Below are positions 46,459-56,339 of a stretch of DNA of 64,000 nt, piece by piece (positions within the stretch are counted from its first letter, which is position 1; each line of letters begins with the position of its first letter). The DNA is from Flavobacteriales bacterium (GTDB lineage Bacteria > Bacteroidota > Bacteroidia > Flavobacteriales_D > Crocinitomicaceae). Under the pieces are notes generated by a model. It ran no database searches, was not told where the DNA came from, and was given only the letters and a program-made list of their open reading frames with translations. A program made the position numbers and the translations under genes. The DNA lies in the NCBI GenBank assembly GCA_947497485.1, contig CANMHB010000001.1, positions 124,001 through 188,000 on the forward strand, written 5' to 3'.

Positions 46459-47283
46459 CTATTTTTTTCTTCTTTCAATTATAAACTTCTCTGAATATTT
46501 CGTTTTAGATCGCGTTTTGTATCCTTTCGCAGGCATACCATTTCTTGATCTTGGGTGACCACCGGCATTTCTACCTTCACCACCACCCATTGGGTGATCA
46601 ACTGGGTTCATCACAACACCTCTCACACGTGGTCGACGACCTAGCCATCTTGATCTACCAGCTTTACCGGAAACCACAAGATTGTGTTCAGCATTTGAAA
46701 CAGAGCCAATTGTAGCTAAACAGGTAGTTAAAATCATTCTTGTTTCACCTGACGGCATTTTAATTATAGCGTATTTACCATCTCTTGCATTCAACTGCGC
46801 GTATGTCCCAGCACCTCTAGCAATTGAACCACCTTTACCTGGTTTCAACTCAATATTATGTATAACTGTACCAAGCGGAATATCTGAAAGAAACATCGCA
46901 TGACCTACATTTGGTGTAGCCGTTTTTCCGGAAGTGATTTTATCACCTACTTTGAGACCACTTGGAGCAATTATATATCTCTTTTCTCCATCAGCATAAA
47001 ACAATAAAGCAATATGCGCTGTTCTGTTTGGATCGTATTCGATTGATTTTACTGTTGCAGGAATATCAAATTTGTCACGTTTGAAATCGATTATACGATA
47101 TTTTTGTTTGTGACCACCACCTAAATAACGCATAGTCATTCGACCGTCATTATTTCTACCACCTGATTTTTTATTACTAGCAATTAGGCTTTTCTCAGGT
47201 TTTGACGCAGTCAACTCAGCAAAATCACTTGCTACTTTGTGTCTTTGTCCTGGTGTAATCGGTTTAAATTTTCTAAGACTCAT
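46459..47283 (-). CDS. rplB: 50S ribosomal protein L2
   Basis: L2 is required for subunit joining and peptidyl-transferase activity. The 274 residues begin [21 protein letters not shown]. The C-terminus holds the conserved His in [68 protein letters not shown] is another family mark. The length is normal. It lies 9 bases after rplW. Confidence 0.98.
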   Translation of the reverse strand: MSLRKFKPITPGQRHKVASDFAELTASKPEKSLIASNKKSGGRNNDGRMTMRYLGGGHKQKYRIIDFKRDKFDIPATVKSIEYDPNRTAHIALLFYADGEKRYIIAPSGLKVGDKITSGKTATPNVGHAMFLSDIPLGTVIHNIELKPGKGGSIARGAGTYAQLNARDGKYAIIKMPSGETRMILTTCLATIGSVSNAEHNLVVSGKAGRSRWLGRRPRVRGVVMNPVDHPMGGGEGRNAGGHPRSRNGMPAKGYKTRSKTKYSEKFIIERRKK

Positions 47284-47292
47284 TGTTTGTCA

Positions 47293-47589
47293 TTAATAAT
47301 TGTTAAACAAATCGATTGTTTCACCATCTGCTACGGTAACTACAGCCTTTTTCCATTGTTTACTTTTTTGCTCAACAACTCCTTTATTGGTGTATTTCAC
47401 AGAGGATTTTCCACCGCCATAATTTGATGTACGAACTTCTGTGACATGTACTCCATACATTTTTTCGACGGCATTTTTAATTTCAATTTTATTTGCCTTT
47501 TTATCTACCTCAAAACTAAATCGATTGAATTTCTCGCTCGCTAAAGTCGCTTTTTCAGTAATTAAAGGTTTTCTAATAATTGTTTGCAT
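47293..47589 (-). CDS. rplW: 50S ribosomal protein L23
   Basis: L23 is the trigger-factor docking site near the exit tunnel. The 98 residues begin MQTIIRKPLITEKATL and contain RFSFEVDKKANKIEIKNAVEKMYGVHVTEVRT, the family core. The ATG at 47589 is preferred over an adjacent upstream GTG. It lies between rplD and rplB. Confidence 0.97.
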   Translation of the reverse strand: MQTIIRKPLITEKATLASEKFNRFSFEVDKKANKIEIKNAVEKMYGVHVTEVRTSNYGGGKSSVKYTNKGVVEQKSKQWKKAVVTVADGETIDLFNNY

Positions 47590-47595
47590 CACTTC

Positions 47596-48222
47596 TTAAT
47601 TAAGTATCTTTTCAATTTTTTCCAATGAATTCTCTGCCAAAACAACTTTTTTGGCATTCAATAAATCGTAAGTATTGAAAGAATCAGTTGTTACGACTTT
47701 AACCTTACCAAGGTTTCGAGATGATAAATAAACATTGTCATTTTTCTCTGCTAAAATGAAAAGAACCTTGTCACTCGCCAAATTTAAATTGCTAACCAAA
47801 TTTGACAAATCTTTAGTTTTTGCAGTTTCAAAGTTTATGTTCTCAATTACCATTAAAGAATCGTTCTTAGCCAAGAAGGAAAATGCTGATTTTCTTGCCA
47901 AACGCTTAAGTTTCATATTCAACTTAAAGTGATAGTTTCTTGGTCTAGGTCCAAAGATACGTCCACCGCCAACACGTGTTCCTGATTTAGCACTACCAGC
48001 TCTAGCACCACCGGTACCTTTTTGTTTTTTAAGCTTCTTTGTAGAACCAGAAATTTCATTTCGTTCTTTTGACTTGTGCGTTCCTTGACGACGATTTGCT
48101 AAATGCTGTTTAACATCTAAATAAATAGCATGGTTATTTGGCTCAATTCCAAAAACACCTTCAGAAAGCGTTACCGATTTTGAAGTAACCGTTCCTTTTG
48201 AATCGTATACTTTTACTTTCAT
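47596..48222 (-). CDS. rplD: 50S ribosomal protein L4
   Basis: L4 lines the exit tunnel; in gammaproteobacteria it autoregulates the S10 operon. The 208 residues contain the extended loop KKLKKQKGTGGARAGSAKSGTRVGGGRIFGPRPRNYHFKLN, with the conserved KGTGxARxG and GGG-FGP, and a C-terminal globular part. The length is normal. Its ATG overlaps the rplC stop by one base. Confidence 0.98.
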   Translation of the reverse strand: MKVKVYDSKGTVTSKSVTLSEGVFGIEPNNHAIYLDVKQHLANRRQGTHKSKERNEISGSTKKLKKQKGTGGARAGSAKSGTRVGGGRIFGPRPRNYHFKLNMKLKRLARKSAFSFLAKNDSLMVIENINFETAKTKDLSNLVSNLNLASDKVLFILAEKNDNVYLSSRNLGKVKVVTTDSFNTYDLLNAKKVVLAENSLEKIEKILN

Positions 48223-48836
48223 TACTTTTTAATTGTTAGAGTTGAACCATTTGCTCCAGGTACAGAACCTTTTACAATTAACAAATTCTTTTCAGAAAGA
48301 ACTTTCAAAATTTCAAGGTTTGAAGCTAATCTTCTTTTGTTTCCCATTTGACCTGCCATTCGCATACCTTTAAATACGCGAGCAGGGTATGAACAAGCAC
48401 CAATTGATCCTGGCGCACGAAGACGGTTGTGCTGACCGTGTGTGGATTGTCCAACACCGCCAAAACCATGTCTTCTAACAACTCCTTGAAAACCTTTTCC
48501 TTTCGTAGTTCCTATAACATCAACATATTCACCTTCTTCGAAGATTGCTACATCAACAGTATCACCAACGTTTACATTTTCAAAACCTTTGAATTCAACC
48601 AACTTTGATTTAGGAGTTGTATTCGCCTTTTTGAAGTGACCTTTCAATGCGTTTGGTGTATTTTTCTCTTTACGATTTCCAAACCCTAATTGAACGGCCT
48701 CGTAACCATCTCTGTCTTGTGTTTTGATTTGAGTCACAACACAAGGACCAGCTTCTATCACTGTGCATGGTAAAACTTTACCCTCGGCACTGTAGATACT
48801 AGTCATTCCGACTTTTCGACCAATTATTCCAGGCAT
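48222..48836 (-). CDS. rplC: 50S ribosomal protein L3
   Basis: L3 reaches into the peptidyl-transferase centre and initiates large-subunit assembly. The 204 residues begin [15 protein letters not shown] and contain the loop [56 protein letters not shown] in consecutive segments. The length is normal. It follows rpsJ by 26 bases; tuf is not found between fusA and rpsJ. Confidence 0.98.
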   Translation of the reverse strand: MPGIIGRKVGMTSIYSAEGKVLPCTVIEAGPCVVTQIKTQDRDGYEAVQLGFGNRKEKNTPNALKGHFKKANTTPKSKLVEFKGFENVNVGDTVDVAIFEEGEYVDVIGTTKGKGFQGVVRRHGFGGVGQSTHGQHNRLRAPGSIGACSYPARVFKGMRMAGQMGNKRRLASNLEILKVLSEKNLLIVKGSVPGANGSTLTIKK

Positions 48837-48862
48837 ATTTACTTGTTTTGTTTATTATTTAA

Positions 48863-49168
48863 TTACACTTTAATTTCAACCTCAACTCCACTTGGCAATT
48901 CCAATTTCATTAAGGCATCAACAGTTTTAGAAGAACTACTGTAGATATCCATTAATCTCTTGTATGCACACAATTCGAATTGTTCACGAGCTTTCTTGTT
49001 CACGTGTGGCGAACGCAAAACAGTGTAAATTCTCTTGTGAGTAGGAAGTGGAATAGGACCACTTACAACAGCACCCGTTGATTTAACAGTTTTAACGATT
49101 TTCTCTGCAGACTTATCCAACAGATTATGATCGTATGACTTTAATTTTATTCTGATTTTTTGGCTCAT
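48863..49168 (-). CDS. rpsJ: 30S ribosomal protein S10
   Basis: S10 is in the small-subunit head and, as NusE, also acts in transcription antitermination. The 101 residues begin [25 protein letters not shown]. They contain [40 protein letters not shown], the family pattern. It follows fusA by 12 bases, so str and S10 operons are merged here. Confidence 0.98.
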   Translation of the reverse strand: MSQKIRIKLKSYDHNLLDKSAEKIVKTVKSTGAVVSGPIPLPTHKRIYTVLRSPHVNKKAREQFELCAYKRLMDIYSSSSKTVDALMKLELPSGVEVEIKV

Positions 49169-49180
49169 CTCCTTTAAATA

Positions 49181-51286
49181 TTATGCTGTGATTTTACCAT
49201 TTGCTTTTGCTACAACTTCATCTGAAATATTCCTTGGCGCTTCTGCATAGTGAGAAAATTCCATTGACGAACTAGCTCTTCCTGATGTGATGGTTCTCAA
49301 CTGAGTAACATATCCAAACATTTCAGACAAAGGAACATCCGCTTTAAGAACTTTTGCTCCATTTCTATCATCCATACCTTTCATCATTCCTCTTCTTCTG
49401 TTCAAGTCACCTACAACATCTCCCATGTTTTCCTCAGGGGTAACGACCTCAAGTTTCATTATCGGCTCAAGAAGAACAGGAGAACAAGATTTTAAAGCAG
49501 CTCTATATGCCATTTTAGCACAAAGTTCAAACGATAAAGAATCTGAATCGACATTGTGGTAAGAACCATCAACTAATTCTACTTTCATTCCCTCTACTGG
49601 GAATCCTGCAAGAACTCCATTTTTCATTGACTCTTTGAAACCTTTCTCAACAGAAGGAATAAATTCTCTTGGAATATTACCACCTTTAATACTATTTATA
49701 AACTCAAGTCCAGTTTTCTCAGCGTTATCTTGTGGTGAAATTTTAACTAAAATATCAGCAAATTTACCTCGTCCACCAGTTTGCTTTTTATAAACTTCTC
49801 TGTGCTCTGTTGAACCTTGAATGTTTTCTCTGTAAGCAACTTGCGGAGCCCCTTGGTTAACTTCCACCTTAAATTCTCTTTTTAAACGATCCACGATGAT
49901 CTCCAAGTGAAGCTCACCCATTCCAGAGATAATTGTTTGACCTGTTTCCTCATCCGTATTTACTCGGAAGGTAGGATCTTCTTCAGATAATTTAGAAAGA
50001 CCAATGGAAAGTCGATCAGTATCAGCTTGCGTTTTTGGTTCAATTGCAAGTCCAATTACTGGATCTGGGAAAACCATAGATTCAAGAACGATTGGTGCGT
50101 TTTCAGCACATAACGTATCTCCTGTTTTAATATCCTTGAAACCTACAACGGCACCAATATCCCCTGCACCTAATTCGCTAATCTGATTTTGTTTGTTAGC
50201 ATGCATTTGGAAAATTCGAGAAATACGCTCTTTACTATCTGAACGTGTATTCAAAACATACGAACCAGCCTCTAACTTACCTGAATAAGCACGAACAAAG
50301 CAAAGTCTTCCTACAAATGGATCAGTAGCAATTTTAAATGCCAAGGCTGAAAAAGGTTCATCATATGAAGGCTTTCTCGAAACTTCTTGTTCCGTTTTCG
50401 GGTTAATACCTGTAATCGCTTCAATATCAAGTGGGGAAGGTAAAATTTCCATTACCATGTCAAGCATTGCTTGAACTCCTTTATTCTTGAAAGATGATCC
50501 ACACATCATAGGAACTACTTTACCAGAAATAGTAGCCTCTCTAAGAGCATTCAAAATTTCTCTCTCAGTAAGAGAATTTTCATCTTCAAAGAATTTTTCC
50601 ATCAATGACTCATCAAATTCCGCAACTGCTTCAAGTAATTCACTACGTAACTGACGAGCTTCATCAATAATATCAGCTGGAATTTCAACTTCTTTATATG
50701 TCATACCAAAATCATCCTCATTCCAAACGATTCCTTTGAAATTGATAAGGTCTACAACACCTTTAAAATTATCTTCTTCTCCGATATTAATTTGAAGTGG
50801 CAACGCATGGCTACCAAGCATATCTTTAACTTGCTTACAAACTTTCAAAAAGTCAGCTCCTTGACGATCCATTTTGTTAACGAATCCGATTCGAGGAACG
50901 TTGTAATTATTAGCCAAACGCCAATTTGTTTCAGATTGAGGCTCAACACCATCAACAGCAGAAAATAAAAATACTAAACCATCGAGTACACGAAGGGAAC
51001 GGTTTACTTCAACAGTAAAATCAACGTGTCCCGGTGTATCAATAATGTTAATATGGTATTTTTGATCACGGTAAATCCAATTCAATGTTGTAGCAGCAGA
51101 AGTAATCGTAATACCACGCTCTTGCTCTTGCTCCATCCAGTCCATTGTTGCAGCACCATCATGAACCTCTCCAATTTTATGATTTACTCCACCATAAAAT
51201 AGAATACGCTCTGTTGTTGTGGTTTTTCCTGCATCAATGTGAGCAGCAATACCAATGTTTCTTGTAAATTTAAGATCTCTTGACAT
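49181..51286 (-). CDS. fusA: Elongation factor G
   Basis: EF-G is the translocation GTPase. The 701 residues begin with the G domain: P-loop [20 protein letters not shown], switch region [21 protein letters not shown] (G3) and [10 protein letters not shown] (G4). Domains II-V follow, with [18 protein letters not shown] and [26 protein letters not shown] near the end. The length is normal. It lies between rpsG (5 bases) and rpsJ (12 bases). The lack of tuf next to it is usual in Bacteroidota. Confidence 0.98.
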   Translation of the reverse strand: MSRDLKFTRNIGIAAHIDAGKTTTTERILFYGGVNHKIGEVHDGAATMDWMEQEQERGITITSAATTLNWIYRDQKYHINIIDTPGHVDFTVEVNRSLRVLDGLVFLFSAVDGVEPQSETNWRLANNYNVPRIGFVNKMDRQGADFLKVCKQVKDMLGSHALPLQINIGEEDNFKGVVDLINFKGIVWNEDDFGMTYKEVEIPADIIDEARQLRSELLEAVAEFDESLMEKFFEDENSLTEREILNALREATISGKVVPMMCGSSFKNKGVQAMLDMVMEILPSPLDIEAITGINPKTEQEVSRKPSYDEPFSALAFKIATDPFVGRLCFVRAYSGKLEAGSYVLNTRSDSKERISRIFQMHANKQNQISELGAGDIGAVVGFKDIKTGDTLCAENAPIVLESMVFPDPVIGLAIEPKTQADTDRLSIGLSKLSEEDPTFRVNTDEETGQTIISGMGELHLEIIVDRLKREFKVEVNQGAPQVAYRENIQGSTEHREVYKKQTGGRGKFADILVKISPQDNAEKTGLEFINSIKGGNIPREFIPSVEKGFKESMKNGVLAGFPVEGMKVELVDGSYHNVDSDSLSFELCAKMAYRAALKSCSPVLLEPIMKLEVVTPEENMGDVVGDLNRRRGMMKGMDDRNGAKVLKADVPLSEMFGYVTQLRTITSGRASSSMEFSHYAEAPRNISDEVVAKANGKITA

Positions 51287-51291
51287 TTCTA

Positions 51292-51762
51292 TTAAAATCT
51301 AAAATGTGAAAATGCTTTATTTGCTTCAGCCATTCTAAGCGTATCTTCTTTCTTTTTGTAAGCAGCACCTTCTTCTTTCGAAGCTGCAATAATTTCAGAA
51401 GCTAGTTTCTGAGCCATCGTTTTCTCGTTTCTTTTACGAGAATAACCGATTAACCATTTCATGGCTAGTGAGGATTTTCTTTCTTCACGAAGTGGAGTAG
51501 GTATTTGAAAAGTGGCACCACCAACACGACGACTTCTAACCTCAACACTTGGCGTAACATTTTCTAATGCTTTTCTCCAAATATCCAATCCATTTTGATC
51601 TTCAATTTTTTTATCTACGATCTCAATCGCATCGTAAAATATTCTGAATGCTAAACTCTTCTTACCAGAATACATTAAATTATTAACGAACTTGGTTACT
51701 ACCACATCATTAAATTTCGGATCTGGTAGAATAGCAATTTTTTTGGCTTTTCTTCTTCTCAT
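51292..51762 (-). CDS. rpsG: 30S ribosomal protein S7
   Basis: S7 is a primary binder of the 3' domain of 16S rRNA. The 156 residues begin [19 protein letters not shown] and include [37 protein letters not shown], ending [11 protein letters not shown]. The length is standard. It lies 16 bases after rpsL in the str part of the operon. Confidence 0.98.
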   Translation of the reverse strand: MRRRKAKKIAILPDPKFNDVVVTKFVNNLMYSGKKSLAFRIFYDAIEIVDKKIEDQNGLDIWRKALENVTPSVEVRSRRVGGATFQIPTPLREERKSSLAMKWLIGYSRKRNEKTMAQKLASEIIAASKEEGAAYKKKEDTLRMAEANKAFSHFRF

Positions 51763-51778
51763 CTTTACTAAAGCTTAA

Positions 51779-52156
51779 TTATTTCTGCTTAGGACGTTTA
51801 GTTCCGTATTTTGATCTTCTTTGACTTCTACCTTGCACACCTGCAGTATCTTCTGCACCACGCACAATGTGATAACGAACTCCCGGAAGGTCTTTAACCC
51901 TTCCACCTCGCACTAGAACTAGTGAGTGTTCTTGAAGATTGTGGCCTTCACCACCGATGTAAGCGTTGACTTCTTTTCCATTCGTTAAACGAACACGCGC
52001 AACTTTACGCATTGCTGAATTAGGTTTTTTGGGCGTGGTTGTGTAAACACGCACGCAAACACCTTTACGTTGTGGACATGAATCAAGCGCAGCGGACTTA
52101 CTTTTCTTCACCACCGCAGTTCTTCCTTTGCGAACTAACTGTTGAATAGTTGGCAT
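51779..52156 (-). CDS. rpsL: 30S ribosomal protein S12
   Basis: S12 is the decoding-accuracy protein and the streptomycin-resistance site. The 125 residues begin [50 protein letters not shown] carries the decoding loops; the conserved Lys of the KPNSA motif is intact, so no resistance change is seen there. [17 protein letters not shown] follows. It is the first gene of the superoperon, behind a consensus promoter with a hairpin leader. Confidence 0.98.
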   Translation of the reverse strand: MPTIQQLVRKGRTAVVKKSKSAALDSCPQRKGVCVRVYTTTPKKPNSAMRKVARVRLTNGKEVNAYIGGEGHNLQEHSLVLVRGGRVKDLPGVRYHIVRGAEDTAGVQGRSQRRSKYGTKRPKQK

Positions 52157-52186
52157 AAAATACTCTTAACTTTTAATAAATAAAAC

Positions 52187-52210
52187 ACCTCAAACGCACT
52201 TTGAGGGGTG
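52187..52210 (-). promoter_or_regulatory. Hairpin at the 5' end of the ribosomal superoperon leader
   Basis: On the minus strand, the segment CACCCCTCAA-GTGCGT-TTGAGGTG folds into an 8-bp stem with a 2-base bulge, followed by TTTTATTTATT. Its first bases lie 4-6 bases downstream of the -7 box, at the expected transcription start. It may protect the mRNA 5' end or act as a weak attenuator; either role is inferred. Confidence 0.6.
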
Positions 52211-52240
52211 CAAAGATACTACATTTAATTTAACTAACAA
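52211..52240 (-). promoter_or_regulatory. Promoter of the str-S10-spc-alpha superoperon
   Basis: The minus strand shows TTG (52238-52240), a 19-base spacer and TATCTTTG (52211-52218), a perfect match to the Bacteroidota TTG-N19-TAnnTTTG promoter. It lies 54 bases upstream of the rpsL ATG. No other consensus promoter was found within the 17-kb operon at the junctions examined. Confidence 0.85.
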
Positions 52241-52312
52241 GTAAATAATCTAATTTTTTTGTTTTTTCGACAAAAAAATGTTCATTTCATTGAATTCCCG
52301 AAAGATAAATGA

Positions 52313-52336
52313 TAAAAAAAAGCCCCTGATGGGGCT
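52313..52336 (-). terminator. Intrinsic terminator after pdhB
   Basis: AGCCCC-TGAT-GGGGCT forms a perfect 6-bp GC-rich stem and tetraloop at 52321-52336. On the minus strand it is followed by a run of about seven Us. It lies 10 bases after the pdhB stop and insulates the ribosomal promoter just downstream. Confidence 0.93.
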
Positions 52337-52346
52337 CTCCTATATT

Positions 52347-53330
52347 TTAATGATGTCTATATAGCGTTGATTTTATTGCGTCAACCAACCTTGAAGCATT
52401 GGGGAGTGCCTCATCAATTAAAGTTGGAGAAAATGCAAAAGGGGTATCTGTTTGTGTAACACGCATTACCGGAGCATCCAAATAATCAAAAGCATATCGT
52501 TGCAAATGATAGGATATTTCAGATGCAATAGACGCTAATGGCCATGATTCCTCTAAAACAACACATCGATTAGTTTTCTTAACGGATTCAACAATGCAAT
52601 TATAATCAATTGGGCGAATCGTTCTTAAATCAATAACTTCAACTTCTATATTTTCTTTAGACAAAATTTCAGCAGCTTCATATGCTACCTTTATAATTTT
52701 ACCGAAAGAAACAATCGTAACATCCTTGCCTTTTCTCTTGATATCAGCAACACCAATTGGAATAATGTATTCTCCTTCTGGAACTTCGCCTTTATCTCCA
52801 TACATTTTTTCTGATTCTAAAAACACAACAGGATCATTATCACGGATCGCCGCTTTAAGTAAACCTTTCGCGTCAGCCGGATTTGAAGGAGTAATAACTT
52901 TTAAACCAGGAACATGGGCATAAAATGCTTCAAAGCTCTGAGAGTGCGTTGCAGCTAATTGCCCTGCCTGACCATTACCTCCTCGAAAAACAATTGGACA
53001 GCTGTATTGTCCTCCTGACATTTGTAACATTTTCGCAGCAGAATTAATAATTTGATCTGCGGCCAATATTGCAAAATTCCATGTCATAAATTCAACAATT
53101 GGTCTTAACCCATTCATAGATGCGCCAACTGCAATCCCTGCAAATCCCAGTTCGGCTATTGGTGTATCAATAATTCGTTTTGGACCAAACTCATCCAACA
53201 TACCTTGAGAAACCTTATAGGCTCCATTATATTCAGCTACCTCCTCACCTAATAGAAATACATTTTCATCTCTACGCATTTCCTCACTCATTGCTTCACG
53301 AAGGGCTTCTCTAAATTGAATCGTTTTCAT
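52347..53330 (-). CDS. pdhB: Pyruvate dehydrogenase E1 component, beta subunit
   Basis: This 327-residue subunit forms the E1 heterotetramer that decarboxylates pyruvate with thiamine diphosphate. It begins MKTIQFREALREAMSEEMRRDENVFLLGEEVAEYNGAYKVSQG, with the conserved Glu that activates the cofactor. RIIDTPIAELGFAGIAVGASMNGLRPIVEFMTW, NGQAGQLAATHSQSFEAFYAHVPGLKVITPS and the C-terminal transketolase domain IEVEVIDLRTIRPID follow. A 2-oxoisovalerate role is less likely given its closeness to PdhB. A -7 box TAAATTTG at 53351-53358 with TTG at 53382-53384 overlaps the clpX stop. No pdhA is adjacent. Confidence 0.92.
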   Translation of the reverse strand: MKTIQFREALREAMSEEMRRDENVFLLGEEVAEYNGAYKVSQGMLDEFGPKRIIDTPIAELGFAGIAVGASMNGLRPIVEFMTWNFAILAADQIINSAAKMLQMSGGQYSCPIVFRGGNGQAGQLAATHSQSFEAFYAHVPGLKVITPSNPADAKGLLKAAIRDNDPVVFLESEKMYGDKGEVPEGEYIIPIGVADIKRKGKDVTIVSFGKIIKVAYEAAEILSKENIEVEVIDLRTIRPIDYNCIVESVKKTNRCVVLEESWPLASIASEISYHLQRYAFDYLDAPVMRVTQTDTPFAFSPTLIDEALPNASRLVDAIKSTLYRHH

Positions 53331-53350
53331 TGAATTTAATTATTAGATTG

Positions 53351-53384
53351 CAAATTTAATATAGAATATGATAAAGTGAATCAA
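53351..53384 (-). promoter_or_regulatory. Predicted pdhB promoter
   Basis: The minus strand has TAAATTTG (53351-53358) and a TTG at 53382-53384, a 23-base spacing, slightly long. The -33 element lies in the last codons of clpX. The box is 20 bases upstream of the pdhB ATG. Confidence 0.5.
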
Positions 53385-54619
53385 GCTACTTTTAATTTTG
53401 CCAATTTAGATTTCTTAAATTGAGCAATTGCATAATCCAATTCAACTTGAAAAACTTTTTCATTCGAATGAGGTAACTCAAACATTGCCTCTGTTAGTAT
53501 AGCTTCACAAATAGATCGTAATCCCCTAGCGCCCAATTTAAACTCAACTGCCTTATCAACAATGAAATCCAAAACTTCTTTTTCAAAAGTTAGTTTTATT
53601 CCGTCTAAATCAAAAAGGCGAACATATTGCTTTATTAACGCATTTTTAGGCTCCGTTAAAATCCGTTTCAAATCTTCCTTTTTTAAAGGCTCGAGGTGCG
53701 AAAGCACTGGAAATCTGCCTATTAATTCAGGAATCAAACCAAAGTCTTTTACATCAGTAGGTGTGATAAATTTTAAAAGCGATTCATCTTCGATCAACTC
53801 ATCTGCCGAATTACCAAATCCAATTGACTGACGATTAACACGACTTGCTATAATACGTTCAATACCATCAAAAGCTCCCCCACAAACAAAAAGAATATTT
53901 TTTGTATCAATTTGTATCAATTTTTGCTCGGGATGCTTTCTCCCACCCTGCGGCGGAACGCTTACAATAGACCCTTCTAATAGCTTCAATAAGGCCTGCT
54001 GAACACCTTCTCCCGAAACATCTCGTGTAATGGAAGGGTTGTCTCCTTTTCTGGCAATTTTATCGATTTCATCTATAAAAACAATACCCTTTTGAGTTGC
54101 TTCTACATCATAATCCGCAGCTTGTAATAATCTGGATAATATGCTCTCAACATCTTCTCCCACATATCCTGCCTGCGTAAGAACAGTTGCATCGGCAATG
54201 CAAAACGGAACATTCAACATCTTCGCAATTGTTTTAGCAAGCAATGTTTTCCCTGTTCCCGTTCTTCCTACTAAAATCACATTTGATTTATCAATCTCTA
54301 CCTCATTAGCATCAGTAGAACTGTTCAAACGTTTAAAGTGATTATAAACAGCAACAGAAAGAACCTTTTTGGCGTTTTCTTGTCCAATTACATATTCATC
54401 GAGTTGCTTTTTTATCTCAATTGGCTTAACGAGCTTTACTTTACGCCCAATAGAATTCGAACTCTTTCCTTTTGCTGAATGGCCTTCTTCCTCACGAACG
54501 ATATTCGATGCTTGAATAGCACAATTATTACAGATATGTCCTGAAATACCTGCAATAAGCATATCGACAGTATTTCTAGACGCACCGCAAAATGAACAAT
54601 TCGTATCTTTTTTGGACAT
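53381..54619 (-). CDS. clpX: ATP-dependent Clp protease ATP-binding subunit ClpX
   Basis: ClpX unfolds tagged proteins and feeds them to ClpP. The 412 residues begin with a Cys4 zinc finger (CSFCGAS...HICNNC, residues 8-35). The AAA+ domain has Walker A GRTGTGKTLLA, Walker B GIVFIDEIDKIA, the pore loop AGYVGEDVES, and the ClpP-docking segment IGF as QSIGFGN. ELIGRFPVLSHLEPL carries the sensor/arginine region. The length is normal. It follows clpP by 4 bases, the usual order. Confidence 0.97.
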   Translation of the reverse strand: MSKKDTNCSFCGASRNTVDMLIAGISGHICNNCAIQASNIVREEEGHSAKGKSSNSIGRKVKLVKPIEIKKQLDEYVIGQENAKKVLSVAVYNHFKRLNSSTDANEVEIDKSNVILVGRTGTGKTLLAKTIAKMLNVPFCIADATVLTQAGYVGEDVESILSRLLQAADYDVEATQKGIVFIDEIDKIARKGDNPSITRDVSGEGVQQALLKLLEGSIVSVPPQGGRKHPEQKLIQIDTKNILFVCGGAFDGIERIIASRVNRQSIGFGNSADELIEDESLLKFITPTDVKDFGLIPELIGRFPVLSHLEPLKKEDLKRILTEPKNALIKQYVRLFDLDGIKLTFEKEVLDFIVDKAVEFKLGARGLRSICEAILTEAMFELPHSNEKVFQVELDYAIAQFKKSKLAKLKVA

Positions 54620-54623
54620 TTTA

Positions 54624-55292
54624 TTATTTTGGATTTCTCAGCAAAACTTCGTCCACCATACCATATTCTTTGGCCTCTTCAGAAGTCATCCAATAATCAC
54701 GATCCGAATCTGCCCAAACTTTGTCGTATGTTTGCTTTGAGTGCGATGCAATGATATCATAGAGTTCTTTTTTTAACTTTTGAATTTCTCGAGCAGTAAT
54801 TTCAATATCGCTAGCCTGACCTTGCGCACCTCCAAGAGGTTGGTGAATCATAACCCGAGCATGTTTTAGCGCACTTCTCTTTCCATCTGCTCCAGCACAA
54901 AGTAAAACTGCTCCCATGGACGCTGCCATGCCAGTACAAATGGTAGCTACATCAGGACGAATATATTGCATTGTATCATAGATTCCTAGTCCTGCATAAA
55001 CAGATCCTCCTGGTGAATTCAAATATATTTGAATATCTTTTTTAGCATCAACAGATTCCAAAAAAAGCAACTGAGCGTTGATAATATTGGCTACTTGATC
55101 ATTAATTCCTGTTCCGAGAAAGATTATTCGATCCATCATTAATCTCGAGAATACGTCCATTTGAGTCATATTCAGAGGTCTTTCCTCAATAATATAAGGC
55201 GTCATTGAAGACTCTATATAGTGATCCACAAACATGCTATTAATGCCCATGTGTTTGGTGGCATACTTTTTAAATTCGTTGTTGTCAAACAT
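54624..55292 (-). CDS. clpP: ATP-dependent Clp protease proteolytic subunit ClpP
   Basis: ClpP is the serine peptidase of the ClpXP machine. The 222 residues contain the Ser in CTGMAASMGAVLL, the His in HARVMIHQPLGGAQGQ and the Asp in DRDYWMTSEEAKEYGMVDEVL. The longer N-terminus (about 20 residues, MFDNNEFKKYATKHMG) is seen in Bacteroidota. No trigger factor gene (tig) precedes it; instead a divergent gene starts 83 bases away. Upstream, TAATTTTA differs from the -7 consensus at one base. Confidence 0.97.
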   Translation of the reverse strand: MFDNNEFKKYATKHMGINSMFVDHYIESSMTPYIIEERPLNMTQMDVFSRLMMDRIIFLGTGINDQVANIINAQLLFLESVDAKKDIQIYLNSPGGSVYAGLGIYDTMQYIRPDVATICTGMAASMGAVLLCAGADGKRSALKHARVMIHQPLGGAQGQASDIEITAREIQKLKKELYDIIASHSKQTYDKVWADSDRDYWMTSEEAKEYGMVDEVLLRNPK

Positions 55293-55375
55293 AAGCTTAA
55301 ATTTTAAGAGTCTAAAATTAATTAATCCAACGAATTCGACACCAATTTTTGGTTAATTTTAAAAATATTTATCAA

Positions 55376-56305
55376 ATGATTCCAACTGAAATTTTTGAAA
55401 AAAGAATTTTGATCAGTCCTCTTAATTGGGGAATGGGACATGTTGCAAGATGCATCCCAATTATTGAATTATTAAAAAGTCAAAATAATTCGATTTTTCT
55501 TGTTGGCAATCTAGAACAAATTACAGTTTTTAAAGATTATTTTGGAGAATCAATAAATTACCATGAAAGTCCAGGTTATCCATTTTATTTTGGAGGGACA
55601 GGGAAATTTACAAAAGATCTCTTAATAGGATTGAAAAAACTAAGCGATCACCACTATAAAGAGTTATCTGAAACTGACAAATTGGTAAACGAATTCAAAA
55701 TTGATTTAATTATATCTGATCATAGATATTCATTTCGATCAAAGAATTGCATGTCTATTTTCTTAACACATCAACTTCATCTTCCTATTCCTTTTTATCA
55801 GAAGATTTTTCAGATTCTTCACAAAAAGCAAATTTCCAAATTTGACTTTCAATGGATAGTTGATGACGAACAAAAGCGTTTAGCAGGAAAATTATCTAAC
55901 CCGAAAGGATTTACAAATGCTAATTTCATTGGTTATTTATCAAGATTTAGTCAGCGTATTCAGAAAAAAAATTCAACGATTTCCGGTTTATTAATAATTT
56001 CCGGTCCTGATTCTTACAGCAACCAATTAATTGAATATTTTCTTGATCAGATAAAAACTGGGGAAATTGAATGCATCGTAGGTAACGAGCATGCAAGAAG
56101 AAGGGTTGAAAATTACGGGTATGGTCATATATTCAAAGAATCAAAAAATTGGCGTCAAACTGACGAAATAATTTATCAGTCAAAAAAAATATTTGGCTAT
56201 TGCGGCTACTCTACTTTAATGGATCTTGAATACCTGAATTGCGATTCCGAGCTAATTCCTTGTAAGGGGCAACTTGAACATTTGTACCTAAAAAAAAAGT
56301 CCTGA
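55376..56305 (+). CDS. Glycosyltransferase-like protein (GT28-type fold), divergent from clpP
   Basis: This 309-residue protein begins ILISPLNWGMGHVARCIPIIELL, the Rossmann opening of GT28/MurG-like and related proteins. It includes SDHRYSFRSKNCMSIFLTHQL. A C-terminal domain follows, with GLLIISGPDSYSNQLIEYF and CGYSTLMDLEYL, where family members bind the nucleotide sugar. ATG at 55376 is used; a TTG nine codons earlier is less likely. The sugar is unknown. The last codons (KKKS and TGA) lie inside a transcription terminator, so its 3' end has been fitted into the hairpin. Confidence 0.82.
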   Translation: MIPTEIFEKRILISPLNWGMGHVARCIPIIELLKSQNNSIFLVGNLEQITVFKDYFGESINYHESPGYPFYFGGTGKFTKDLLIGLKKLSDHHYKELSETDKLVNEFKIDLIISDHRYSFRSKNCMSIFLTHQLHLPIPFYQKIFQILHKKQISKFDFQWIVDDEQKRLAGKLSNPKGFTNANFIGYLSRFSQRIQKKNSTISGLLIISGPDSYSNQLIEYFLDQIKTGEIECIVGNEHARRRVENYGYGHIFKESKNWRQTDEIIYQSKKIFGYCGYSTLMDLEYLNCDSELIPCKGQLEHLYLKKKS

Positions 56306-56320
56306 AAAATCAGGACTTTT
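56291..56320 (-). terminator. Terminator between convergent genes, overlapping a stop codon
   Basis: AAAAGTCCTGA (56295-56305) pairs with TCAGGACTTTT (56310-56320) around an AAAA loop. On the minus strand the stem is followed by a long U-run, so it ends the lipoprotein transcript from the right. It can also act weakly on the plus strand. The TGA stop of the plus-strand gene lies within the first stem arm. Confidence 0.88.
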
Positions 56321-56339
56321 CAATTTAAGTATAAATTTT

